Positions 46,101-59,507 of a stretch of DNA of 64,000 nucleotides are shown in pieces. Origin of the DNA: Aspidiotus rigidus. Taxonomy: Eukaryota; Arthropoda; Insecta; Hemiptera; Diaspididae. The stretch is taken from assembly GCA_035079385.1 (NCBI GenBank), contig JAVHKY010000052.1, forward strand, positions 620,001 through 684,000, read 5' to 3'. A program made the translations under genes and the position numbers. Position 1 is the first letter of the stretch, and each line of letters starts with the position of its first letter. A model generated the notes under the pieces. That model had not been told where the DNA came from and did no database searches. It saw only the letters and a list, made by a program, of their open reading frames with translations.

Positions 46101-49100
46101 TTGGTAATTGATTCGTCACTGATTCGAACTGTGTATATGCGTATAAATTCAGAGATACCATCAGACGACTGGTTCGACGATGTTCTATTGTGTTTGTTCA
46201 ATACATTGCAGGTAAATTTAAGTTGAACTGAAAAGCCTTTAATGGATGGAGAAATTTTGATTCTTCATCACTGATATTGATAGAACGAGTCGAATTTCTT
46301 GCCTGCCTTTCGTAACACTCCAGCTTACGTGAAATTATTAGTAGAATTAGAACTAATCAAAGAGCCATTCCTCAAAGACAACGATGATGATGATGAAGAT
46401 GCTATCCTGACTGATGAATTTGCTGGCTCGTTTGGTAATTCCTCCATTTCCAGCTTATCGGTCGGTAGGTAAACTGGATTCACTCGATATTTTCCTCTTA
46501 CTGCTGTTTACTCAAAATCAAGGTCATTTTATTCGTAGAAGTTGGTGATCAATCCAATTTTGAGGACTCGAGTAATCACACAGCGTTTACATTAGGTGCC
46601 AAAATAATTGAAACCGGTAAATATGTTGTACACCTTATATATTTCTTTACATTATGATCAGAGAACGAGTACAAAAATCAACGTTCGGTAAATCATTTAG
46701 ATCGGAACTATAATTTACTTTCTATTTTTTCTATTCAAGTACATAAAAATGAGATTAGTGATTTTCGGGCAGTTTCAGTATTGATAACGTTGACGCCACA
46801 AAGCACCTTGTTGCTGACTTTGGAATCGGTTGTTGTTAAACTGATCCCCGTAGCGTGGGTCGCCTTCGACGCGGCTCTGAGCATTACCTTGTAATTGGTA
46901 CTGGTTATTTTCGCGATATCTGTAGGCGTCTGAGTACGGATACTGAGAATATTCATTGCCCCAAGCCGGATTCACTTTCTCGTCGTATTGGTTGTTGCCT
47001 TGGTACTGATACTGAGAATTAGCTTCCTTGACTAAGGGTGTCAGTGGAGCTTGACGACGATAACGGTATCCTTGAGGGTAGTTGTAATAGTCTTGATTTT
47101 GATATGGGTAGTATCCACCTTGGTAGCTGCGCACTGCTCCACTGACGTAGAATTGGTTGGGTCGGTTGTAACCGGGATATTGGTTCTGGCTTTGGCTTTG
47201 TAGATTGGCGTTCGTATTGACCACTTGAACACTGTTCAAGGCGTTGATGCCGATGAGCAGCGTAGATAAGATAGCGGCGGTCTACGATTAAGATCAGTAC
47301 ACGTAAATATTGTGCATGCCGTACGTGGTTGATAAAATGTAGGTAATTTTTTTACTTACCTGAAAGATCATTGTATTTTATTGTGGATTTTTTTCTTACT
47401 GTTGGTACTGCGGAGCAAACACTGTGCACGATCAACTAATACTGGATAAAAAATGAGCGTGGATATTTATACTCATTTTCGATGAGACTTTCATCTAGTT
47501 TTTTCTCCCTCCTCAGTCGATTTTGAAATGTAATACGTTCACAAGGACTACGCCGTTCGATATTCTCTTCTCTATACCGCGTGGTTTTGCGAGTCTCATG
47601 CATGCTTACAAGTAGTGATAATAGTAATGACAATGGAAATATAATATTGCGTTCAAGTTCACTGCTGTTGTTGTCATCATCGATTTGGGCGACACCGTGA
47701 CAGCTGAGATTAAAAACTATCGGAATTCATCTCTGTGGTGAGGTCGTTCAGTGTACAAGTGTTTGATTTCGTCCATAAACATTACGTTATGGTGCAACTA
47801 GATTGCGGGTGGACTACGATACAATGCTGTTCGCCCCCAGAGGCATGATTTGAAGTTGATAGTAGAAATTCTATTCATCCGATTGATCTCTCTCAAAATA
47901 TTTTTATTCGCTTTGGTGAAAATTTTCCCGAACTTGTATAAAAGTTTTCAAAATTTTTCTTGGAATTCAAAGGAAAATTTGAACTTGAAATAATAATGAA
48001 GAAGTTTAATTAATCAACTTTTATTGATATTTTTGTTCGAATTCTGGACAAGATTCATGTGTGGCTACGGTCCAAAGTTTGATGAAAAGTTTCTAAAAAA
48101 GTTGAGCTCATCAGTTCCACGGGTTTGTTATTCTAAGCTAATAATAGTCATTCGTTCGTCAGTTGATTAAATTCGTGATTCGTTTCAATATTATTTATTT
48201 TCACGCGTTCGTGAGTGTGATATGAAAAAGGTCTCTTTTAAAGTACACACAAAATCTAGAAACTTTTTTGCTGATCCGCTTCGAAAATACGCCAAAATGT
48301 ACGTCATCAAAGGTGTCGTCCATTTTGTTGGATGTAAAAATACGTTTTCAATTTAAGAATCTTTAATATAAGTACAATATCTTAGTAAGAAAATTACGAG
48401 ATCTATCTTATAGCAAACAGAGTTATCTTTGGATAACAAAATAAGAACGCTTGTAATTCAATCTTGAATACTATAATTTAAACTTATTTTACTCAACGAA
48501 CATTCTCTTTCACTACTAGGATTTTATTGAGCAGGCTCTTATAACTGTGTTTTCTTCCAAAGGTTAGGATTTTATTTGTGCAGAGAACGATAAATATTCG
48601 AGATGAATTGAGGTTCCGCTCGCATAGTAAACAAAACAAAGATGAACTTTGAAACAATTTTTATTTACATTTCGATACAACGAAGGCGTCTTCTTCAGAA
48701 TGGTACAATTTCATCTTTGTTTTGTTTACTGTGCGAGCAGAGCCTCAATTTTTATCTATCGATTTTTTTTTTACCGTGAGGTAGGAATACTCCGAAATAA
48801 TTGAGTCACGTTGCATTTTACTTAATAATCATTGCTCTATAACCTAGGAGCCCGCAGATTCGAACATATATTACACAGTTTGATCAGATGCGGAGGATAT
48901 CAGGAAGGACTAAATTTTATTTATTAATTACAGTCTCTTCTCTGTAAAATTAATACCTACCTTCAAAATGAGGTACCTACGTGCTAACGGTAAGAAGACA
49001 ACTTTTCCATCGAATACAATGTAGGTTCACCTAATAATTGGGTTTATAAGTACTGATATCCACAACGTGCAACGTGTATTAATTAAAGGACTTCAACGGA

Positions 49101-52100
49101 AGACCGAAAATACACCTGAACTCCTGATCCTGTGCAATGGACCCTGGATCCAGAAACTAGATTAGAAAAGAGTAGAAATTTGTGAGTTTTCCGTTGTTTT
49201 ATGAAAACCTCCTCCTAGTCTACGATTTAAATAATACTTCAAATTTACTCTGGAAGTTGGTGGTTCATCAATAAATTTTCTGGACTTATCCATATCTGTC
49301 ATTGACGGTGTCCATGGATTCGATATTTACCGGAAAAGTACTTCGACCGACATTGCCATCCATGGGTCATCTTTCGTACCTTTTGCCCATAAATTAGCTT
49401 CATTTAATAGCTTAATATCTTGCCTCACCCAACTCCCTGTGAGCGAGGTCGTTGGCTAGAGTGAATCAGGTCAAGGTGGACATTGACTTTATGGTCCGGA
49501 GGAGACTTACAAGAAAAAGTCTCGATTCCCCAACCTCCTTCCCCCGCGAACTGCACCTTAATAGGCGAAAACAGTGGATTAGGCTGCCGTATCTGGGGAG
49601 GTTTTCTTTGGAGTTGAGCCGTGTCCTCCGCCCCTTCGGTTTTCGGCCAGCGTTTTATAGTACCAATACTGTTAAGAGCCTTTTGGTTAAATTGAAAGAT
49701 CCAATGCCGATGGCCAAGAGGAGTGGTGTTTATAGGGTGGCCTGTGGAGATTGCCCTAGCGTGTACATAGGTATGAATAGCCGTCAACTCCAACGCTCAG
49801 TCGTGTGATTTTATTGCGGTTCATGTATCTACCTCTTTACTCTTTTGAGTATATTTCTTCATAATGAATGACCGTAAACTTGAAAAACGGATTGATTCTA
49901 TCTGGTCTTGCCTTCAGTTGACACGGACACCCATTAATTCAACAAATGGTTAGCGTTCATTAAAGCTGATTCTCAGAAATGTCCAGTAGTTCCAGACTGA
50001 AACAGAAGAGGTCTGACAACACTTGTAATTAAAGAATTGTACATTTTGGCAACTTTTGTTGTGTTGATGTATGTAAGCTTCCAATTTCTGGATTTCAAAA
50101 CCAATGACTTGTTGATTGATAAATTCTCCACTGCTGTTGCGACGCAGACGTTTTATCCTTTTTCTGTATGACGTGTGAGCCTTTCTCAGGTAGACTTCAA
50201 TAGCAGCAACAATATTCGATTTACACCCTAAAATAAAGCAGACCGCATGTCTAGAAACATCAGTAATCATTTACAAAACATATTTTTGAAAAAAAGAATA
50301 AGTCAGTTTTGGATTAATTTTGAGTAAATCTGCGTGAATGATACCTAAACATTCTTTAGCTCTTGTTTGCACTTTATTGTACGGCATAGGACGCATTTAA
50401 GCCTCTATACACATACTCCACAAAAATTGTGATTAAACTTGGAAAAGTTTATTTCATCCATTCCGAGAGAATAGTCTTTTAAAATATCTAAATATTCATG
50501 AGAAATATGGCCCATATGTTCGTGTCAGAGTTTTGATACTTCTACATTTGAGACGTAACTTTTGCAATTAAATTCTTTCAATATAATAATCAACACAGTG
50601 ATAAGACCGTTATTAACTTTACCAAGAGCAATAACTTTGAGAGTAGATGGAATCATAATAAGGACCTCGTTTCCTTGAGTTTTCATGCAAAAACCAACTT
50701 CTAGAACTTTTACCCCTAAAATGATGTTTCTCTCTTGATATCACCTATGTAGTTGAATTGAGCAGTTTTCTCTCTTTGTTGCAACTTTGATCTTAGTTTC
50801 AGATTCCCACTCAGACTGCAGATTTTCCCATTTATTTGTGCAATGATCTATTGCTCCACTATCAAATAACAATTTCTCTTTGGCAGAACTATTAGGGTTA
50901 ATAAGACAATATTCTTCTTTGAATAAGGTGTGAGTAGAGCATTGTTGCGACACAACTGATGATAGGATGACACCTGAAAGTATTCTTGGAAAAGTAACTA
51001 ATAAAGTAGAATTGTACGCTTGAAAAACGTGTTAACAGGGAATCTGTTTTATGGGAAGTTTTTTGAGAAGTTTGCCGTGCACCGTCCGGCAAAAAACTTG
51101 GAAAAATTTCGACCTTCTAGCCATGATAAGAAGGAGGTTAGAAAAATGTTGACTCTCAGCTATGTATGATAGGAGGGGGACTTAGAAAGCCATATGTTTT
51201 TTCCAACTTCCCCTCTTATCATATAGAGCTTCAGATTCGAGAGAAAAATTTAAGACTCTCAAACTATATTATTATACTAGGCTTATATGTAGTAGGTCTC
51301 AACCTTCTTTGTACTAGCTTTATCTAGGTCTAGGCTTCCTTGAATTCTCAATACCAAATTCCATATGACTCATAAAACAGGTTCCCTGCGTTCCTCGTTC
51401 AACTTTGTTAAGGAAGCTGTCGTTTTCAATTCAAGATTGAAACTAGAGTGGATAATGTACAAACTTTTAGGTTGGTCACTGTTTACACTTTATTTTGATT
51501 GGACTTTTGACGATCGCAATTTTCATTAATTTTATCACTGGAAAAGTGGCCAGTTCCTACCAATGTGGCCAAACAATCCATACCTATAACATTAATTGTG
51601 TCCCCAGACACAAAAGAACGTTGTTTGAAACTGTTGTGAAAAATTATTACCACAATATTGGTTGCTGCGCTGCTTGTAGAAAGTCTTGCAGAGATTTCAG
51701 ACGCGCAAATCAATCTCTGTATCTTTCTCTTTGCTGGGAGGTTTGTACACGCGGTCGTGTACGATACCTATGTATTAAATAGTTGATTGTCTTTTTGCTT
51801 GAAAACGTTTGTTTTTCTTGTTGATGAATTTGAATATCAATTCATTCTTTTGTGGAATCATTTGTAGAGTTGAAAGAAGTATGCAAAAAATTCTTCAGGC
51901 AGTAAAAAGCTATGTGGAAAGAGTAGAAACTAAAGAGTACATAGGTACTTACATTTTTAGCTGAAGGAAAAATATGGTTACGCAGCCGCGTACGCAACAC
52001 ACAACTTTTCACCTGTACCTGCAATTAAGTTTTTTGCTCAACCGTTAACTCCAGTACTTCAATTTATTCAATGAATCGTTTTCTCAGTCGCATCCTCACC

Positions 52101-55100
52101 ATCTCTTGCCCCTCTAATTCATTCTTGATCATCCTCGATTCTGTAGCATCTTTTAATGTTGAATGTTGTAGACCTACACACACACTCATCTCATCCCTCT
52201 TTCATGCTCTCATTGCTATTCTGATCCCCCCCCCCCAATTATTCAACATATCTTTTCTTGTCATAAATTAGTTTTACTCCCAAACTCCTGACTTATCCCT
52301 CACAATCATATAGAAGCACTATCAGACGACTCTCCATTTGTCCTTAATATCTTTTAATTCTCCCAACAAACAAATTCCTTTTTCCTTATCTACACTTTTT
52401 AAAACCACTGAGCTCATAGCTCTGTGACACTTTCTCAGTAATTCTTTCTGATTCGTCCTCAAGATTGCGATACGACATAATTATTCAAGAAAAGAATTGC
52501 TGAATTCCCGCAAAATAACTCAAACAGATTTTCAACAAGTGTAATGAACGCTCTCGGCTTTCGCCATCATCAGATACAGAAATACAACTAAAAATAATCA
52601 CGTATGGTGCTAGCAGACGATGAGTTGAACAAAAGTTAATCATCGTACAGCGTACAAAATAAACTTACAGGTTAGAAAACTGCATAGAAAGGAGATTTTG
52701 AGAAAATTTTTTCGACAAGCGGATCTTCGTTCTTCGTCCGATTCAACAAGGAAAAAAGGTGATGGACCTCGTGTTTTGCCATTTCGATGTTTTCAAGGGC
52801 TAGTCTTCTCCTATAATTACTCTCAAAATGCAGGAGCACTTCTTCGCCAGCAAGATGATTCTTTTTCAAAAGGTGTTTTGCGAAAGCTGACTTCGCCGGA
52901 TTTCCGTTCTCGAAAGCACCCACGTGGTCCGATATTCGGGTCCTAATCGATCTTCCGCATTCCCCGACGTACACACCTGGGCAGTCCCTACATCTCAAGA
53001 GGTAGACACCACACTTGGACAATGGGGGGAGGGGGTCCTTGCCATTGGACAATAACCTGCCAATTTGGCCTTGAGTAAGCCGGCGAGGACACTTGAGAGG
53101 GGGGGGGGGGGTAAGGAAGAACAACAGTTCTCATCTTTCTGGAAAATGTAGAGTCCATAGAACCGTTCAACGTAGAGACGGTACGGAAGGAATTTCTGAT
53201 CCTTTTCTTCCTAACCATCTCACTAATGTCACCTTGGATATCGTTTTCAACGGCATTATTAATTTCGTTCATTCAAATTGATAATTTCAAAGTTTTGTAT
53301 AAGGAATTTTTATTCAAAAAGTGTAGCGGCGAATGTTACTTCATTTGATTATGTCCTTGTTTCCCTCACGCGGATGGACATTAATTGATAAATAGATATT
53401 GTTTCTATGGAAAAGAATTGAAACAGAAACTATCGAATATTTATAAAGGTAAGCGGTGATATTTAAGTCGCCTATTTTTTTTTCCGTAGGTGAGTACATG
53501 CCTGCTTCATAAGTTAAAAATGGGAAAAACATAATCTTATGACGAAAAAGATGGAAAGCTCGACAATTTTTCAAGACTAAAAAGCTGGAGATCACGACTA
53601 TAATTTATTGAAAATATGACAGAAAACTTACGACTGAAAATACTGTGAGCACAATAAGTTCCTTTAAGACAAAAAGGCATATCTCGACGACGATTAATTC
53701 TTTCGCCAGGCATATCTGTTAATGACCAAAAAGCATACCTAGACAATGACTATTAGTGGCCAATGGCAAACAAGGATATTTTTAAAGGAAGACGAAAGCA
53801 CAAATTTTATGCTTGTTCCAGTCGACATCAAGAGCCAATTTCTCCCGCTCTTCTTGCCGAATAGGGCTTTTCCATATCGGCGCATTGCATACGTATTCTC
53901 CTACGTGTTATCGAAATGGTAGTATTTCCAACATTGCTCTTATGGTAAACTACTCCACAATGAAAATGAGTATGCACTCCAGCAACACCCATAAGAGCAA
54001 TGGCCAATGTTAGAAATCCTACCATTTCGATAACATGTAGGAGAATACGTATGCAATGCGCCGACATGGAAAAGCCCTATACAAGAAAAAGGAAGGAGGT
54101 TGTAAATCGTTTGCCGAATTTGTTAGTTTGAATTATGACGTGTAGAGAATTTATCTAGCTGAAGGATGCACGTGCTCGACTTACCTTGGATGAAAATCAA
54201 GTTGAAAATGGTAGACGTACTTCTAGAGGCCGAATTGCAAACGAGGTCGGTCTTTGAGGGCCTGCTCTAATCATTCAGTGAATATGCGATTATTGAGTCA
54301 AATGACGAACTTATCATTTCTTTTTTCGATTTTTACTTTTATTTTCCAATGCCCGTTCTATTGAAAAATTCTGTCGTGTTCTGTATGCCGTGCCTTACTA
54401 TTTTAAAGTGCGCATTATGAATAACAGTCGTGAAAAATTTTATTACGTTTCATGTTACAATTTTCTGTCGTAAATTCATATTCTTTGTCGTACACTAATT
54501 AGTGCATTATGTATTACGTGGTCGCATAACCCATTTTTTCTGTCGCCCTCACCTACTATTTCGTCGTAACTTCGAATAGCACCTTTAAAAATTCTCTTCG
54601 AAATGTTTTAAATTAACTTGGAAATTTGAGAAAGAAATCTAGTGTTTTTCATGATTAAAGGAATTCGTCTGCCGATCAACACAAAGTCAGATGTAAAAAG
54701 GTTGTGAGAATTCAAATTTTATTTCATCAGATCTTTCTCAAGTTTTATACATTCTGTGAATTATTGTTAAATATTCTATTCCTTTTACATTATTATTTCA
54801 TTTTTTTCTTATTTCTTAATAATAAGTTCTTTTATAGACGTACGTGTTGTAATCAGGCGAAGCTTCTCCTTTTCCGTATTCGGAAAACGATTGAGATCTT
54901 TGATGTGTGTAGGAAGATTGATCTTGATTTTCGTATTGCGTTTTCACACCTTCATTCAGCATGATTGTTGTATCGGTACGATGTTGACCATTTCCCAACT
55001 CTTGATATTGGTTATTTTCCCGATAAAACGGGTAGCCGGAAACGAGTCCCGAATCACTGCTGTAGGGGTAGTTCGGTTGTTGGTAGGGCGAATTAGCCGC

Positions 55101-58100
55101 GGCAGAGACGACGTCGTTGGTGTAAACGGGCCGAGTTTTCTCTTCGTACCGAGAGTTTATTTGATACTGGTATTGAGCGTTCGCTTCCTTGAGTAGCTGT
55201 ATGTTATTCAAGTCGACCATTGAGGATGGCTGGGGCTGTGACTGTGGCGGAAGAGGAGTGACGTCCGATTTTATTTGAGATACTGGTACATCTTGTTGGT
55301 TGACGGCGATCACTTCTTGTTGAACAGTCCCGGCCACAAATGACGGAGGCGATGACTCCAAATCTGACTGCGATTTGTCCAGATTATTTTGTTCGACGTT
55401 GTGTAGGTTTACGTTGGTCTGTACTAGTTGCGCATTGTCCGCTCCAAACACACACGGTATTGATATCAGCAAGAGAATGTAGATCTGCGAGAAAAATAAA
55501 CATATTTGTTGTGAGAGGAGGCAGAGGAAAATTTCTTGATCAGTGCATCGTGACAAACTTTGTCTACTTACTATGGATCTCATTTCGATGGCTTTCGACT
55601 ATTGCGCGCTCCTACGAAGTGACGATATTTAATTCGAAAATTTACAGCGTGAAGCGGCTTTATATCATGGCTGACCGCCGTTTAGTTTCTTGCGGTCGTA
55701 TTTGAATGACCTTGCATTTTTTTACGCAGTTATTATTTCACAATAACCTTCCTCTTCGCGAGACGAAAGAAATTCGATCTTTGAATGTTGCTTTACTAAC
55801 CGTCGTGCGCTTTATTACGATAAGATTTTTGATACCTGATCTAGTATCAGTGGTGTAGATACGGACACGAAGGGTAAAGAAAAAATACAGCACGTGAACT
55901 GCATAGCTTACGTTTAAATGTATAATTCTGAGTTTCAAATCAATTTAAGAATTCACGATCACCTTTATTGCAGGATTGGTCCAGGAAAATGGGAAAACTT
56001 TCGGTGTGTATGCAATTGCAGTTACCAAGCTATTTGGCAATGGACAATCGCAAAGCTGGCACGTGTACAGAAGGTATTCGGACTTCTACGACTTGCATCA
56101 GAAGTTGAAAGATCGAGTGAGTCATCATTCAACATAGGTAGCCATTTCCTTTTGTTGCCTCTTTTAATTATTTCGTTGCGACAGAAGAAATCTTTCTAAT
56201 TTTTTCTCTCGTGGTTCTTCTTGAGGAACGATCTGCCTAGATTCCCAGACTTTGAACCTAGTACATTTACGCAGACATGGGACGGACTTTCTATCGAAAA
56301 TTTAGTGAATGAACTCTTTTTAAAAATAGTTTCAGTCAGCAATGTATTTCCTTCTTTTGAACTTCCTTAACGAAGTTACAAAATTTCGGTGTTCCTTCTA
56401 AAATACTTTTCTCACATTATTCTCGCTTCGTAACATATTCGTACCAACTACCAAATATGGTGAAATTTCGAAGAAATCAATGTGTATTAGTCGATTTTCA
56501 TGAATTACGGTCCGTATACATGGTCATAATGAAGTAGGCCTACTCTTAACATTCCACTTCTAGCGTATCCTTTTATGTAACCCAATTCTATTTTTTTTTT
56601 TTTTTTTTTTTAAAGTAGTTGAACCGGTAAAACTAGTACTTTTCAGTAACTCAAGTATTCAGAAAGTAAAAAATATATTTCCAACGAATCGACATTGATT
56701 TGACGTCAAATCAATAAAAATTGATTCATCATTTCGACTAGAAATAGACTAAATCAGAGTGGGTTTTTCGTCGAATGAGTTCCGCCTAATTTCGACTGCA
56801 AATCGACCAAAAATGATCGGAATCCAACTCAAAATCTATATAACGTTAAGGTCAACTGAAGATCGATTTCAAATCTATTTTATAAGAAGATAGATTACGA
56901 TCAACGTCATAATCGTTTTGATTTTACTCGTTGATGAACAGTTTGAAAGGGATCAATCATTGAGTTCGAATCTTGTTCGAATATAAAAAATTTCAGTCAT
57001 GGCGACTAACCATACTCCAGCTTCAAAAATTGTGCGCGTCATCATCGCCATTTGACCATTGCCGTTTGTTGCGTGTTCATCGAGCACTTGAAGGGAGGGG
57101 GGGGGGTGTCCACTGAGCATCGTTTACAGATCGACATCATAGTGTAAACATATTGACGAGTATTTATTTAATTTTAACGTGTAGAATAATAATTGAAAAT
57201 TTTAATCCAGAATTTTACTCGTAACATCAATTTGAGGTTGAATCGAAGTGAAATCGTACTCATTTTGATCTGCACGTTTGTACTCTTCTAATGGTACTAG
57301 TGAACAATTAATCGCTTTTCACAATAAATTGAGGCATTTTATCTTAGGTTTGAAATTCGAAATCCGATTCTTGTAAAAATATTATCAATTTTTGGATGAA
57401 TTGGTGTGTAGATTCTACTTATGTTATGACAACCCATCAATATAATTTCTTCTTGTTTTCTGTTTTTATTAGTATCCTGACATTTCGCACATTCCCTTTC
57501 CTGGCAAAAAAACATTCAATAATATGGAGCGTAACGTTCGTGAAAAACGTATGAAGATGCTAAACGACTACATGCGGATTTTACTGCAATTGAGTGTGAT
57601 CAAATCGCATCCAATGGTACAAGTAGAATTGTCAACTTTCTTGGAATCAGAGTACGACAAAGGAGGCCCTAGTGGACAGTTAGCTAGAACTGTAATCACT
57701 TACTCTTTTAATCTTCCTCCCGGTTGTAATCCATACTTTCATTAAGTCAGATGATTTTCCTTTACAGTTTGATAATTTAGTTATTAATCCGCTGAAGGTA
57801 GTCAGCAATGCTGTGAAAACAATGCCTGATAATTTTCTCAGTACTGTAGATGGTATGATGGAAGGATTTAGTAAAGTATTCACCAAATCATTTCGTCCAG
57901 ACAGCGAAGAAGAAACAATGAAAGTCAGCTCGGAAATTGATGTTGAGGTACTACACAAATGGTTTTTACAAAGTTATATTTGTGAAATACATCTATTGAA
58001 CTGTGGCTACACACAAATACTGTTCATAGTAAAAATTTATGGTCAGATTTCTTGACGTCGGCCAGTGCCAGTGTGCTCAAGTTGATTACTGTGACAGGTA

Positions 58101-59468
58101 CAAAGTACCATAGGCTAGTTCTTTATACAGTAATCATTAGACAATTACATGATGTACAATTACAGAATAAGCTTCTTAAATAGATTACAAAAGTTTATGT
58201 GGCTTCAACCTTTTGGATCTTTTAGTGCTAGCACTAGTGTCACTGTGAAGTTCGATCGCAGTGATGTTTGGGTGTTCACAAAGTCTCTGTTCGAACCTCT
58301 TCGCGTAGATTTTGATTGTTTGATCAATTTCCGGAGCTTTGAAGTCGTGATGAAGGTGTGCGTTCGCGATATACCATGGCGCTTCAGTGATTTGACGCAG
58401 TACCTTATTTTGGAAGTGCTGGATCTTGAGAATATTTATGTACTGTCAGTTTTCATTACAAACTAATGTGCCAAACAAACGTAAAATATCATAAGATTGC
58501 TAATAAAGGTGTACCGTTCAGTGGGATGGGTTCCATTATTAGTGAGAAAAAAGAAAAAGAAGCCTCTTTAAAAAGAAAGATAAGTTTTGCCTCATATTCG
58601 TTCGGTATTGCTGATGTAATCGTTCTTTCTACTCAGTCGGTTTCTATCATGTCTTGTATTGAAAATGATTCTGTATTCTGTGGTAGTAAATAGTGGTTCC
58701 GATAGGGTCTTCTTTTCAATTCTGGTTCGAAAAATTAGGTGAGTCGTGTTAGAAGTCTCGTTCTTTGCTATGCCACAGGCTGAAATGACGATCGCGCCTC
58801 AATATGATGTGTGATGAATCGCGTTGAACGAAAAACGTGGAAACGATGAGAGCGAGAGATCTATGACTGGTCTATGTCAATAATCGGAGCCCGTTTACCA
58901 TTAAGCGAAATATCTTCTTTCTTCCTCGTTTTTTCGTTCAGCGCGCCAGTATTACATTCAGGCGGAGAATCGAGTTGACTGTTGTTAGTAGTGTGTAGTT
59001 GTGTAGTTGAAAGCATTCTTTGTTGAAAACTCTTTTCATTCTGCACCAGAGCTGCGGCAAAGTTATCATTAAATCATTAGAGTAGCCTATTCATCACTTA
59101 TATTTTATTAGAATTTTTTATCAACTTGTGAAGTAAAAAAAAAGAACAGGTCATTACCGAGTGGCATTCGGTCAAAAGTGACCTTTTTAGCAAGATTGAA
59201 GGATGAAAGATGGACGTATAGAATAACTTTTTGGCTCCTCACTCATCTAAAAAGAAACAGAGGTCGACTGTTGGCAAGGTGGAAAGACGACCTGGAGACT
59301 TTTCTATGGGCAAAAAACTTCGGGAGGGCAGCGATGGATAGGGATGAATGGAATAGGCTGCAAGAAACTTTTGCTCTTTTTAGGCCGAGGTTATGGAAGG
59401 AATAAGATTAAGCCAGAAAATGTAACATGAGTAAAATATGCTTATTATTATTATTATTATTATTATTA

Positions 59469-59507
<39 letters not shown>

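Noticed and set aside
55485..55571. Coding reading between the two exons of the 54816-55583 gene
   Set aside because: The stretch is bounded by GTAAGT and TCGCAG. Removing it gives a proper signal peptide and the same four-codon exon as in the paralogue.
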